Below, in pieces: positions 35,336 to 43,990 of a stretch of 43,990 bases of DNA. The stretch is from Bacteroides sp. UBA1317 (GTDB lineage: Bacteria; Bacteroidota; Bacteroidia; Bacteroidales; Bacteroidaceae). How positions within the stretch are numbered: position 1 is the stretch's first letter; every line of letters begins with the position of its first letter. Made by a program: the position numbers and the translations under genes. The notes under the pieces were generated by a model. The model was given only the letters and a program-made list of their open reading frames with translations, did not search any database and had not been told where the DNA came from. The stretch spans positions 1-43,990 of the forward strand of contig DBTL01000069.1 of assembly GCA_002307035.1 (NCBI GenBank). The letters run 5' to 3'.

Positions 35336-38300
35336 TTAAAATTCCAAGTTAAATCCCACAGTAAATGTTCTGGCTCGTGGATAAGTACCCCAATCAAGTC
35401 CCAGCGTAGGATACTTCCCTGTATTCGCAGATGTTGACTTATTTGAGAATGTATTCACCTCTGGGTCCAAGCCAGAATAACCTGTAATAGTGAACAAATT
35501 ACCACCCGTTACATAAAGACGCAAACGCTGAATAGAGGCTTTCTTGGTTAATTGCTTAGGAAGAGTATATCCTAGAGTCAATGTATTAAGACGTAAATAT
35601 GATGCATCTTCCACAAATGTAGAAAGAACGATTCCATTCTCATAATAAGGAAGAGCATACTGCGCATCAGCATTAAGAGCATCAAGTGCAGTAGGGGTTG
35701 TTACGGCTTCCAGATCACCTGAAGAATTAACATTGTAAACTTTATAACAATTCGCCACAAATGAAAGACGATTAGCTCCGATAGAAACATCTTTATTACC
35801 ATACATGTTTGCCATAGCATTAGCATTATAGATCTTACCCCCAATTGCCCAAGTAAATCCTGTACTAAAATCGAAACCTTTATATGCCATATTCAAATTA
35901 AATCCTCCTGTATGATGTGGCGTTACTTCTCCTAGATCAGTAATATCATCACTATCAACAAGATCATCTTCATCAGAATTCATATTACGCAATTTAATTG
36001 CGCCAGGGAAGGCATTCTGGCCTGAAGCTACTGTAAATGGGCTAGGATAATTACCGGTGATAGTACTTGAAACATCAGCGACCCCGTCCTTCAACGTATA
36101 AACTCCTGTAGAGCTATTATAATCAAAATCGTTAGTAGTATAAAAACCATCACATACATATCCACGGATCAATCCGACAGAAGATCCTACCCTAAACAAA
36201 TAGTCATAATTAGGCTGCGTAGCAGTAGAAGCCCATTGGCTACCATACTGTGCAGTGACATCATCGGCCAACTCATCAATATTGTTTTTATTATAATTAT
36301 AGTTTGCCGTAATACTTAATGTGAAATCTTTTTTTCGTATAATATCTGCTCCAAGAGAAACCTCGAATCCTTTATTAGAAGTTTTACCAATGTTTTGATA
36401 TTGATAAGAGTAACCAGTTGTTTCATCAATAGGTACTTCCATTAGCAAATCTTTAGTTGTATTCCAATAAGCATCTACAGAACCATAAAGGCGGTTATTC
36501 CAGAACCCAAAATCAACGCCCAAATTCCTAGAAATAGTTGTTTCCCACTTTAAGTCTGAATTAGAAAGCATACCCGATGGCTCATATACAGTAGTAGAGA
36601 CTCCATTTATCGTTACATTAGAAGTAGTCCAAGTTTCTTTCCACAAACTAGAATCAATGTTATCGGCACCAGAAGTTCCATACGATAAACGAAATTTCAA
36701 ATTATCTAACCAATCTTTTGTTTGAGCTAGGAAAGGTTCATCAGAAAGACGCCAAGCAAATGCAGCAGCAGGAAAATACCCCCAACGATGTTCTGGAGCA
36801 AATTTAGAAGAACCATCAGCACGAAATGTAGCTGTCAATAAATAGCGACCTTTAAAAGAATAGTTAGTACGACCAAAAAAAGATAACGTTTTGCTTGGAG
36901 TACCAATTGTATTTGAAAATTCATCTAATCCAAGAGAAGAATCAGTCATATTAATCATACCAAAAGCCTGATTAAAATCAAAACTATCACTATAACCAGC
37001 TCCTATTATATAGGAGGAATTTGATTTAGAGGCCAAGATTTCGTTACCCAATAAGAATGAAAGATTGTGGTCTGTTCCCAGTCCTTGCAACTGATAATTT
37101 AAAGTTGTAGCAGAACGAACTCCCCAACTATCTCCTTTACTTAATTTTGCATATTTATATCCATTAGTCAGACCATCTTCATAATACTTGCCTTCGCTAT
37201 AACCACGATTTAAACCTAACTCAGTTCTAGCCGTAAGCCCTTTTACAATCTCCCAAGAAAGTGAAGCAATGCCGCGAATAGACTGTTTTTTACTTTTTTG
37301 TATGATATCATTAACTAAATCGACAGGATTATAGGAAGAATCGATGTTAGCATCTCCATTACCAAATCCGGCATAAATTCCATCTCCTAAAGGATTATCA
37401 ATTGGCTTATAAGCATATGCGTGTGAGAGTAAAGATCCCTTTCCATTTGTAGCACTGTCTTCTTTACCATCAGTTAAACTTTCCGTATACCTAATATCAA
37501 AATCTAGGCACAAATTAGATAATAGTTGCTGTTGAACTTTCAATGAAGAATTGAAACGATTGTAACCGGAATTTATCTTTAAACCTTCGTCATTCAAATA
37601 ATTAACAGCAAATGCCATTTTTGTTTTTTCATTACCACCAGATATACTCAAATTATGGCTTTGTGCAACGGAGTTACGAAGCAAATCATCAGTGTAGTCA
37701 TGACTACTAACATTTGCATAATTTGAATAATTGTTTCCATTAGAAGTTCCCAAGCCAAAATAAGCAGCAACAGCATCACCATAGCTACTCCCATAAGCCG
37801 TAGCATAACTCCAAGTATGAAGCACATAATCTTGTGCATCAAGTACATCCAAACTTTTTGCAACAGTTTTGACCTGCATATAGGTATTATAAGTTACAGA
37901 TACTCTTTCGGCTTTAGCTCCTTTAGTTGTAACAAGAATAACACCATTTGCACCACGAGCTCCATATATAGCCGTAGAAGAAGCATCCTTTAATACATCA
38001 ATAGATTCAATTTGATCAGCAGGAATATCAGAAATAGAACTCACAGGAAATCCATCAACGATGAAAAGAGGATCATTAGACTGAGTAATAGAGCCACCTC
38101 CACGTACACGGATAGAAACATTTGCTCCTGGACGTCCATCTTGAGACATAACAGTAACGCCAGGCAAGCGGCCTTGTAATGCCTGAGCCACATTCGATAC
38201 TGGATTAGCAACAAGTGCTTCATTATTAACAGAAGCGACAGATCCTGTTAAATCACGTTTTTTCACAGTACCATAACCGATAACGATAACTTCATCAAGG

Positions 38301-38614
38301 GCCCTAGCATCCTCTACCAATTTAATATTGATTGCCTTCTGGTTACCTACTACTACTACTTGCGTTAAATAGCCAATAAAAGAATACTGAAGTTTCTCGT
38401 TTGGTGAGACAGAAAGGGAGTAATGACCATCTAGGTCAGTTATTGTCCCATTTGTCGTACCGACAGCAGTAACATTCACGCCAATCATCGGTTCGCCAGA
38501 AGCGTCAGTAACAACGCCGGAAACCGTATGACCACCTTGTGCAAAAGACGCCAGACAAAACATACTCACGAACAGAGTAGCCATTGCCTTTTTGGCAAGT
38601 GTTTTTCGATTCAT
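35336..38614 (-). CDS. SusC-type TonB-dependent transporter (SusC2)
   Basis: 1092 residues from the ATG at 38614. The longer frame (38677) adds 21 residues before the true signal peptide and overlaps the -7 box. Signal peptide to ~26 (CLASFAQ), carboxypeptidase-regulatory-like domain ~28-104, TonB box DEVIVIGYG 107-115, plug with RVRGGGS and VLKDASSTAIYGARGANGV, then the barrel. The N-terminal ~125 residues are nearly the same as SusC3, whereas plug and barrel match SusC1 much better (FIVDGFPVSSISDIP, GYFPAAAFAWRL, YWNTTKDLLM). The substrate may therefore resemble that of SusC1, likely a pectin oligosaccharide. Confidence 0.93.
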   Translation of the reverse strand: MNRKTLAKKAMATLFVSMFCLASFAQGGHTVSGVVTDASGEPMIGVNVTAVGTTNGTITDLDGHYSLSVSPNEKLQYSFIGYLTQVVVVGNQKAINIKLVEDARALDEVIVIGYGTVKKRDLTGSVASVNNEALVANPVSNVAQALQGRLPGVTVMSQDGRPGANVSIRVRGGGSITQSNDPLFIVDGFPVSSISDIPADQIESIDVLKDASSTAIYGARGANGVILVTTKGAKAERVSVTYNTYMQVKTVAKSLDVLDAQDYVLHTWSYATAYGSSYGDAVAAYFGLGTSNGNNYSNYANVSSHDYTDDLLRNSVAQSHNLSISGGNEKTKMAFAVNYLNDEGLKINSGYNRFNSSLKVQQQLLSNLCLDFDIRYTESLTDGKEDSATNGKGSLLSHAYAYKPIDNPLGDGIYAGFGNGDANIDSSYNPVDLVNDIIQKSKKQSIRGIASLSWEIVKGLTARTELGLNRGYSEGKYYEDGLTNGYKYAKLSKGDSWGVRSATTLNYQLQGLGTDHNLSFLLGNEILASKSNSSYIIGAGYSDSFDFNQAFGMINMTDSSLGLDEFSNTIGTPSKTLSFFGRTNYSFKGRYLLTATFRADGSSKFAPEHRWGYFPAAAFAWRLSDEPFLAQTKDWLDNLKFRLSYGTSGADNIDSSLWKETWTTSNVTINGVSTTVYEPSGMLSNSDLKWETTISRNLGVDFGFWNNRLYGSVDAYWNTTKDLLMEVPIDETTGYSYQYQNIGKTSNKGFEVSLGADIIRKKDFTLSITANYNYNKNNIDELADDVTAQYGSQWASTATQPNYDYLFRVGSSVGLIRGYVCDGFYTTNDFDYNSSTGVYTLKDGVADVSSTITGNYPSPFTVASGQNAFPGAIKLRNMNSDEDDLVDSDDITDLGEVTPHHTGGFNLNMAYKGFDFSTGFTWAIGGKIYNANAMANMYGNKDVSIGANRLSFVANCYKVYNVNSSGDLEAVTTPTALDALNADAQYALPYYENGIVLSTFVEDASYLRLNTLTLGYTLPKQLTKKASIQRLRLYVTGGNLFTITGYSGLDPEVNTFSNKSTSANTGKYPTLGLDWGTYPRARTFTVGFNLEF

Positions 38615-38676
38615 AAAATTTGTATTTTTATAGTTAGTATTAAGGAATAAAGGTTTATTGAGACCGTTATCGAACA

Positions 38677-38684
38677 CAAATATA
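38677..38684 (-). promoter_or_regulatory. -7 box of the SusC2 operon
   Basis: On the minus strand TATATTTG matches TAnnTTTG, with a leader of about 55 nt to the ATG at 38614. No clear -33 TTTG, as expected for an activator-dependent promoter. Two TCGATTTTGCAC copies (plus strand, 38737-38748 and 38769-38780) lie 53-103 bp upstream of the box. Confidence 0.45.
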
Positions 38685-38718
38685 GAACTTTAACTAAAAT
38701 AGTAATGTAGATTTATTG

Positions 38719-38780
38719 GTTATTTATGTGGAAATATCGATTTTGCACATAAATAACAAAAAAGAAGTTCGATTTTGCAC
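38719..38780. promoter_or_regulatory. Inverted and direct repeats upstream of SusC2
   Basis: A 12-bp inverted repeat GTTATTTATGTG/CACATAAATAAC (38719-38730 with 38746-38757) is overlaid by a 12-bp direct repeat TCGATTTTGCAC (38737-38748, 38769-38780) spaced 32 bp start to start. The region lies between the SusD3 stop and the SusC2 promoter. It could be the SusD3 terminator, an activator site, or both. Confidence 0.4.
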
Positions 38781-38865
38781 TTTTAAAAAGCCAGGCATAC
38801 CTTACAACAAAAGGGTGGCTAAAACATAGCCCCCCCCATCACATTTGCTCTTAAAAAAACTATAA

Positions 38866-40884
38866 TCAATAACCCGTATTCTGCCAGAAACCCTCTCCTG
38901 CTACAGTCGAGAAATTAGTTACCGCATCAATCTGAGCTTGCGGTATAGGACGTAGATAATGGATATCTTTAATCTGCCCTGAAGCTTGAGCGTTATACAT
39001 CGTTACATGATCGACCAATGTATGGGTACGCTTTAGATCGAACCAGCGTTGTTGTTCACCACAAAGTTCAATAGCACGTTCCTGAAGAACCGTTTCAAGT
39101 GTTGCTGTTCCACTCAGTGTATTGTCTGTTCCTGAAATAGCGCGCACTTTACGAAGTTCATTAATTGTAGCCATAGCCGCAGCACCATTTGCCGTATAAA
39201 GTTCGCATTCAGCTTTAATTAAATACATCTCAGCCAAACGAATAACGATTGCATCACGGTCCGAAATATCCCATGTTGGGTAGGTAGCATCATATACATT
39301 ATCCAAGAATTTCTTAATACCCGGATATGAGCACCAACCTCCGATATTATATGTATTGTAGCGGCTATCTCCATATACATCCGACGTAACTTTAGCTGCC
39401 TCAGTAGGAAGCGCTGTTGCTGGATTTGAAGATGAATACACAGGTATGTCACCACCACTCATAAACTGGATACGATAACGTCCCTTTGCCCATGCCTGCA
39501 TTGCTTTTCCTTCTGTAGAATCTCCATCTTTATGGCAATAATAAATTGCAGTATCTTGCATCGCTGAATATTTTGTAGAACTACCCTCCAACCCCGGAGC
39601 AATGGTATATGCATCAAGTAGCGTAGCTTCCGTACGCTGATCAGTGGCACGATGCTCCTCGAGAAGGTTCCATAAATAGAGAGAAGGCAAATAACGGCAA
39701 AAACCACGTCCATAGGGAGAACATGTCGCAGATACATCTATCGATTTCTTAGTAACAGTATTTGTTATATAATGAGTAGATTCAGTAGTCATGACACGAA
39801 CAAATACTTCCTTCCCGTTACCACCCAAATCACTGGCACCATTGTTCCACTTAGAAACAAACATCAACAACATAGCGCTACCTCCGCGACTATAACCTGT
39901 ACGGGTAATCAACGAGTTATACTCCATTGGGTCACCATCAGAATCTGTTTTATAACGATACGGAATACAATTTACTGTAGTTGCTATTTCAGAAGAATAT
40001 GCAACACCAAAGATAGCCTCTTTATTAGTTGAGATATCTTCGTTATTCATAGACCAAGTATCTCCATACTTATCATAAAAGGAAGCAATGCCGCTACCTA
40101 TTACGGCTTCAGCCTCAGTCTGAGCTAACGAATAAAGATCTTTTCCAGTATAATCCGTATTCGTAGTAATACTACTTTCGCCTAGCCATGATGCTGCATA
40201 AAGTAACACACGAGATTTCAAAGCACGGGCTGCCCAATAGTTGGCACGACCATCGGTTTTAATCTTATAATCAGCAGCCTCGAATGCTGAAATAGATTTA
40301 TCAAGATCTGAGAGCATATTGCTGTAAATCACTTCTTCCGAAACACGGGTAGGATCTGTTACGATTGAGGTAATAGGGGCATCGTTATAAGGTATTGGTC
40401 CCCAAATATTAACCATGTGAAGATAGTAAAAAGCACGCATAAAATAAGCTTCCCCCAAATATTGATTACGTGTCGTTTCGCTGATCATGGTATTTAATGG
40501 TACATAATAAAGTGCATTGTTACAGACATCGACTGCACTATAAAACAACTCCCAATAATGATCCAATGACGCATTATCACTAGAATTAGCATCTAAACTC
40601 TCAGCCTTAATATTGTATGAGTTTAACGCTTTCTGCTTATTGTCATAACCATAATAGAAAAGATCAGTGCCCATTTCAGATAAGCCAAGTCCCGCTTCTT
40701 TCCCATAGAAGCCACGAGCAAAACTATAACAAGACGACACTAAGCCCTGCACACCCGAAGAAGTTGCATAACTAAGATCGGCAGTTTCACCCGCCTTATT
40801 GTCTTCATCCAGAAAGTCAGAGCAAGATACTGTGCTCAACGTAAGTGCTGAAGCAGCCAAGAGTATATATAATTTATTTTTCAT
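38866..40884 (-). CDS. SusD-type lipoprotein (SusD3)
   Basis: 672 residues from the ATG at 40884. An in-frame start at 40911 would overlap the SusC3 coding end by 14 bp and put nine residues before the lipoprotein signal. Lipobox TVSC, Cys21, then SDFLDEDNKAG. SusD motifs YLGEAYFMRAFYYLHMVNIWGPIP (~147-170) and VIRLAEMYLIKAECELYTANG. The ending RPIPQAQIDAVTNFSTVAGEGFWQNTGY is typical of SusD proteins (RxIPxxE/Q type). It pairs with SusC3, 13 bp upstream. Substrate unknown; the pectin context suggests a galacturonan or side-chain oligosaccharide. Confidence 0.92.
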   Translation of the reverse strand: MKNKLYILLAASALTLSTVSCSDFLDEDNKAGETADLSYATSSGVQGLVSSCYSFARGFYGKEAGLGLSEMGTDLFYYGYDNKQKALNSYNIKAESLDANSSDNASLDHYWELFYSAVDVCNNALYYVPLNTMISETTRNQYLGEAYFMRAFYYLHMVNIWGPIPYNDAPITSIVTDPTRVSEEVIYSNMLSDLDKSISAFEAADYKIKTDGRANYWAARALKSRVLLYAASWLGESSITTNTDYTGKDLYSLAQTEAEAVIGSGIASFYDKYGDTWSMNNEDISTNKEAIFGVAYSSEIATTVNCIPYRYKTDSDGDPMEYNSLITRTGYSRGGSAMLLMFVSKWNNGASDLGGNGKEVFVRVMTTESTHYITNTVTKKSIDVSATCSPYGRGFCRYLPSLYLWNLLEEHRATDQRTEATLLDAYTIAPGLEGSSTKYSAMQDTAIYYCHKDGDSTEGKAMQAWAKGRYRIQFMSGGDIPVYSSSNPATALPTEAAKVTSDVYGDSRYNTYNIGGWCSYPGIKKFLDNVYDATYPTWDISDRDAIVIRLAEMYLIKAECELYTANGAAAMATINELRKVRAISGTDNTLSGTATLETVLQERAIELCGEQQRWFDLKRTHTLVDHVTMYNAQASGQIKDIHYLRPIPQAQIDAVTNFSTVAGEGFWQNTGY

Positions 40885-40897
40885 AATGATTACTGTT

Positions 40898-43800
40898 TTA
40901 GAATTGAACATTTACACCTACTACAACCTGTTTTGCTAACGGGAAGTTTATAGAGCCACCACGTTCCGGATCATAATTATCAATACTACTGAAAGTAAAG
41001 AAATTCTTCAATGAGCCATAAACTTTTATTTTCTGAACACCTGCTTTATTGATTAATTTTCCCGGTAAATTATAGGCAAGAGTAATATCTTTAATTTTCA
41101 AATAATCAGCCTTCTCATATCTCAAGGAAGTACTGTAATATGAATAGATTGTACTTGCGGCCCCCGGACTTGGAAATTTAGCACCGGTATTTGTTGGTGT
41201 CCAGTAATCCAGATCACCCCAGTTTGCAGATTCATAGTTTAATTGAGTATTCATGCCATAAGAGATGTACCCCCCCAGACGAGCATAAAGCAATACAGAC
41301 AAACTAAAGTCTTTGTAAGTAAAGGTGTTATTCATACCCATAATATGCTTAGGCGATTTATTATAAACTTTTTTATCGTCATCATTAAGTTGACCATCAT
41401 CATTTCGATCGATAAGCTTCATCGTTCCAGCCACACCATAAGCTGATAAAAAACCTAGTTCTTCGCCAGGGTGACGAGCTGCCCATTCTGTTTTATAAGT
41501 ATCAAACTCACCAACACCCCAACAACCATTCGTTTCATAGTCATAGAAAAGATAAACAGGTTCACCTACAATCTGCCCCTCTGCTCCACTCACATTTTTT
41601 TCAATACCATCGGTTAATTTGGTTACTTTATCAGTTGAAGTAGCATAAGACCAATTTACATCCCAAGAAAAGTTCTTAGTTTTAACAATTAAAGTGTTCA
41701 AAGCAACCTCTAGCCCTTTGCCTTCTGTTTCGCCTATATTTGACAAGACGCTTGGATATACGGAAGAAGCTGGAGCACTTTTCAAATACAACAAATCAGA
41801 GGTTTTACTAAGATAATAATCGATGCTACCCGAAATACGATTATCGAAAAGACCAAAATCAAAACCAAAATCGAATGCTGAAGTTTTCTCCCAAGTCAAA
41901 TCAACATTTCCCATTGTACTAGGTATTTTACCTGCAACATCTTTTCCTCCTAAATAGTAATAAACATTATAAGTACTCAAAGAAGTCAATGTGCTATAAG
42001 GATCAATAGCAGCGTTACCGGAAAGCCCCCAAGAGGCACGAAGTTTCAAATTTGACAACCAATCCTTCGAATTCACCATAAAAGCTTCATCAATAACTCT
42101 CCATGCACCGGCTACGGATGGAAAGTACCCCCATTTGTGCCCATCTGCCAAAGGAGAAGAACCATCAGCACGTATTGAAGCTGTCAATAAATACTTTTCA
42201 TCAAATTTATAGTTCAAACGACCAAAAAAAGATAACATTGATTCTTTCTCATACATACTAGTCGTAGTAGATGAAGTAATCTTCGATAAATCATAAAAAG
42301 AGCTTTGATAATAATGTTCAGCTCCACAGTCACCAGAAGTTATACTTTCTTCATAAACACTTTGCTTCATGCTATGTCCTAATAAACCCGAAAATTCGTG
42401 TTTGGAGCCAGCAAAATTAGTATTATAATTCAGTGTATTTTCCCAAGTAAAGCTTGTCGTATTTTCATATTCTGATGAAATATATCCAGAACCATTTTGA
42501 TAACGAGCTACGCTCTGATAATCTTGGTATATGCCTGTTCTTACATTTGAACGATCAACAGCCAACATTGATTTAAAAAATAAATTTTTGATCGGATTAG
42601 CTTCTATATATGCATTACCGAAGAAACGAGATGTTTCAATATTTTTTTGATAAGCTCCATCAACCTCATCAAGCAACGGATTACAATGTGCAGCATATCG
42701 CGGATTAGGAGTCTCTATAATCGTCCCGTCTGCTCTATAAGCATGGGTAATAGTCGTCATTTTCATGGCCTGTGAGAAGACGCTACTCTGACGCGCATCA
42801 TGGCTTTTATAAGTATATAACAAGCTAGTACCAACTTTAAACAGCTTGCTTATTCTATGATCAACATTCGCTTTTACATTATAACGGTTTAGTGCATCAT
42901 TCTTCAACAATCCTTCTTCATGCATCGTACCTAAAGATAGATTGAAGTTAGTTTTTTCATTACCTCCTGAGACTGAGAGATCATAATTTTGAGTCAATCC
43001 ATTCTTAAGAATAATATCTGCCCAATCAGTATATGAACCATCTTGATAAATACCATATTCAGTAAAATCTTCCAGACTTTCGGTCAAAACATCCTCAGGA
43101 GTCAGATTACTTGTACCAAAATTACCTGAAGCCAAGTCAGCCTGATAATTTGCTTTATCAATCAAACGTTGAACCTCTTTTGTTCCATACATAACTTTAG
43201 GAACATTAGTGGGACTATTTGAAGATACATAAGCATTCAAATTCACCTGAGTTTTACCAGCCTTACCCCGTTTCGTTGTGATAATGATTACACCATTTGC
43301 ACCTTTAGTACCATAGATAGCCGTAGAAGAAGCATCTTTTAGAATTTCCATAGATTCAATGTCCGATGAGCTTATATCAAGAGTGGAACCATAGTCTAGC
43401 CCATCCACCAAAATCAAAGGATCGTTATTCGCTGAAATAGAACGATTACCACGAAGAGTCATAGATATACCGGAGCCAGCTTCACCGCTAGACTGTTGAA
43501 TGTCCAATCCCGGTACCTTAGCCTGCATAGCTTGCATCGCATTACTAGAAGAAGATTTAGCAATTTCATCCGCTTTTATCGAAGATACAGATCCCGTTAA
43601 ATCGCGTTTTTTAACGACTCCATAGCCGATCACGACAACTTCATCGAGGGCTTTAGTATCTTCTACCAACTTTACATCAATTTGTTTTTGATTGCCTACA
43701 ACGAGCGTCTGCGATAAGTAGCCGACAAAAGAGAATTGAAGTTTTCCATTTGGTGGAACAGATAAAGAGTAGGTACCATCTAAATCTGTAATAGTTCCGA

Positions 43801-43960
43801 CTGTTGTACCAACGACAGATACGCTTACTCCGATCATCGGTTCTCCAGAAGCATCAGTGACAACGCCTGAAACCAAATGACCTTGTGCAAAAGACGCCAA
43901 GCAAAGCATGCTTAAGAACAAAGCACTCATTGCCTTTTGGGCAAGTGTTTTTCGATTCAT
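40898..43960 (-). CDS. SusC-type TonB-dependent transporter (SusC3)
   Basis: 1020 residues, complete. Signal peptide to ~26 (CLASFAQ), carboxypeptidase-regulatory-like domain ~27-103, TonB box DEVVVIGYG 106-114, plug with TLRGNRS and ILKDASSTAIYGTKGANGV, then a barrel. Plug and barrel diverge from SusC1 and SusC2 (for example LVDGLDYGSTLDIS instead of IVDGFPV). The start codon and 30-bp leader are almost the same as those of SusC2. Only 30 bp of upstream sequence is in the window, so its promoter is mostly outside. Confidence 0.93.
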   Translation of the reverse strand: MNRKTLAQKAMSALFLSMLCLASFAQGHLVSGVVTDASGEPMIGVSVSVVGTTVGTITDLDGTYSLSVPPNGKLQFSFVGYLSQTLVVGNQKQIDVKLVEDTKALDEVVVIGYGVVKKRDLTGSVSSIKADEIAKSSSSNAMQAMQAKVPGLDIQQSSGEAGSGISMTLRGNRSISANNDPLILVDGLDYGSTLDISSSDIESMEILKDASSTAIYGTKGANGVIIITTKRGKAGKTQVNLNAYVSSNSPTNVPKVMYGTKEVQRLIDKANYQADLASGNFGTSNLTPEDVLTESLEDFTEYGIYQDGSYTDWADIILKNGLTQNYDLSVSGGNEKTNFNLSLGTMHEEGLLKNDALNRYNVKANVDHRISKLFKVGTSLLYTYKSHDARQSSVFSQAMKMTTITHAYRADGTIIETPNPRYAAHCNPLLDEVDGAYQKNIETSRFFGNAYIEANPIKNLFFKSMLAVDRSNVRTGIYQDYQSVARYQNGSGYISSEYENTTSFTWENTLNYNTNFAGSKHEFSGLLGHSMKQSVYEESITSGDCGAEHYYQSSFYDLSKITSSTTTSMYEKESMLSFFGRLNYKFDEKYLLTASIRADGSSPLADGHKWGYFPSVAGAWRVIDEAFMVNSKDWLSNLKLRASWGLSGNAAIDPYSTLTSLSTYNVYYYLGGKDVAGKIPSTMGNVDLTWEKTSAFDFGFDFGLFDNRISGSIDYYLSKTSDLLYLKSAPASSVYPSVLSNIGETEGKGLEVALNTLIVKTKNFSWDVNWSYATSTDKVTKLTDGIEKNVSGAEGQIVGEPVYLFYDYETNGCWGVGEFDTYKTEWAARHPGEELGFLSAYGVAGTMKLIDRNDDGQLNDDDKKVYNKSPKHIMGMNNTFTYKDFSLSVLLYARLGGYISYGMNTQLNYESANWGDLDYWTPTNTGAKFPSPGAASTIYSYYSTSLRYEKADYLKIKDITLAYNLPGKLINKAGVQKIKVYGSLKNFFTFSSIDNYDPERGGSINFPLAKQVVVGVNVQF

Positions 43961-43990
43961 AAAATTGTGTTTTTTATAGTTAGTATTAAA

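Noticed and set aside
38615..38677. 21-residue N-terminal extension of SusC2
   Set aside because: It overlaps the leader and -7 box. The ATG at 38614 gives the signal peptide and matches the SusC3 start.
38830..38837. Run of eight C residues between SusD3 and SusC2
   Set aside because: Considered as a phase-variable slippage tract, but it is outside any coding frame and more than 140 bp upstream of the SusC2 -7 box, with no evident effect.

Overview
The window looks like chromosomal DNA of a gut-type Bacteroides or close Bacteroidales relative. Evidence: four SusC/SusD-type pairs, lipoprotein signal peptides with Cys followed by acidic or Ser residues, a giant hybrid two-component regulator, an ECF-sigma/FecR pair, AT-rich DNA, and TAnnTTTG-type -7 promoter boxes. 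The species cannot be fixed from this alone. Function is dominated by pectin use, and a second, non-carbohydrate-looking transport system sits in the middle.

Layout. (1) 1-2600, plus strand: the 3' part of a DUF4861 protein and a secreted GH43 glycosidase, ending at an intrinsic terminator. (2) 2725-3375: a HAD phosphatase with its own promoter, ending at a 17-bp hairpin. (3) 3576-10381, plus: SusC1, SusD1 and a fibronectin-III/beta-helix surface lipoprotein, then a terminator. (4) 10590-15029, minus: a 1479-residue hybrid two-component regulator. Divergent from it is a secreted alpha/beta-hydrolase esterase (15126-16280). (5) 16281-16659: a non-coding stretch with a 22-bp tandem repeat and a bidirectional terminator. 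(6) 16660-28551, minus: an apparent ECF-regulated locus in the order sigma, FecR anti-sigma, STN-type SusC, SusD, DUF4843 lipoprotein, PKD-like lipoprotein, TlpA thioredoxin, DUF4369-TlpA thioredoxin, trypsin-like protease. It has no recognisable carbohydrate enzyme. (7) 28731-32179, minus: a CE12-CE8 fusion esterase and a pectate lyase, with kdgF divergent (32253-32597). (8) 32598-33198: a decayed gene fragment and a hairpin. (9) 33199-43960, minus: two further SusC/SusD pairs.

How they work together (inference from families): surface SusC/D pairs and the beta-helix lipoprotein would bind and import pectin fragments. CE12/CE8 and the alpha/beta-hydrolase would remove acetyl and methyl groups. 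The pectate lyase would cut the galacturonan backbone, GH43 would remove side-chain sugars, and KdgF would linearise the unsaturated uronate product. The hybrid two-component regulator would sense an oligosaccharide in the periplasm.

Most notable: the 12-kb ECF/SusCD/thioredoxin/protease block is bracketed by a 41-bp direct repeat (38/41 identical). The repeat covers the last codons, stop and 3' flank of two unrelated genes, the protease and the pectin esterase. Removing one repeat plus the block would rejoin the esterase and pectin genes into one continuous pectin locus. This suggests a modular cargo insertion of a possible redox-linked peptide or protein acquisition system. Also notable are SusC2, which looks like a mosaic of the SusC3 N-terminus and a SusC1-like barrel, and the CE12-CE8 fusion.
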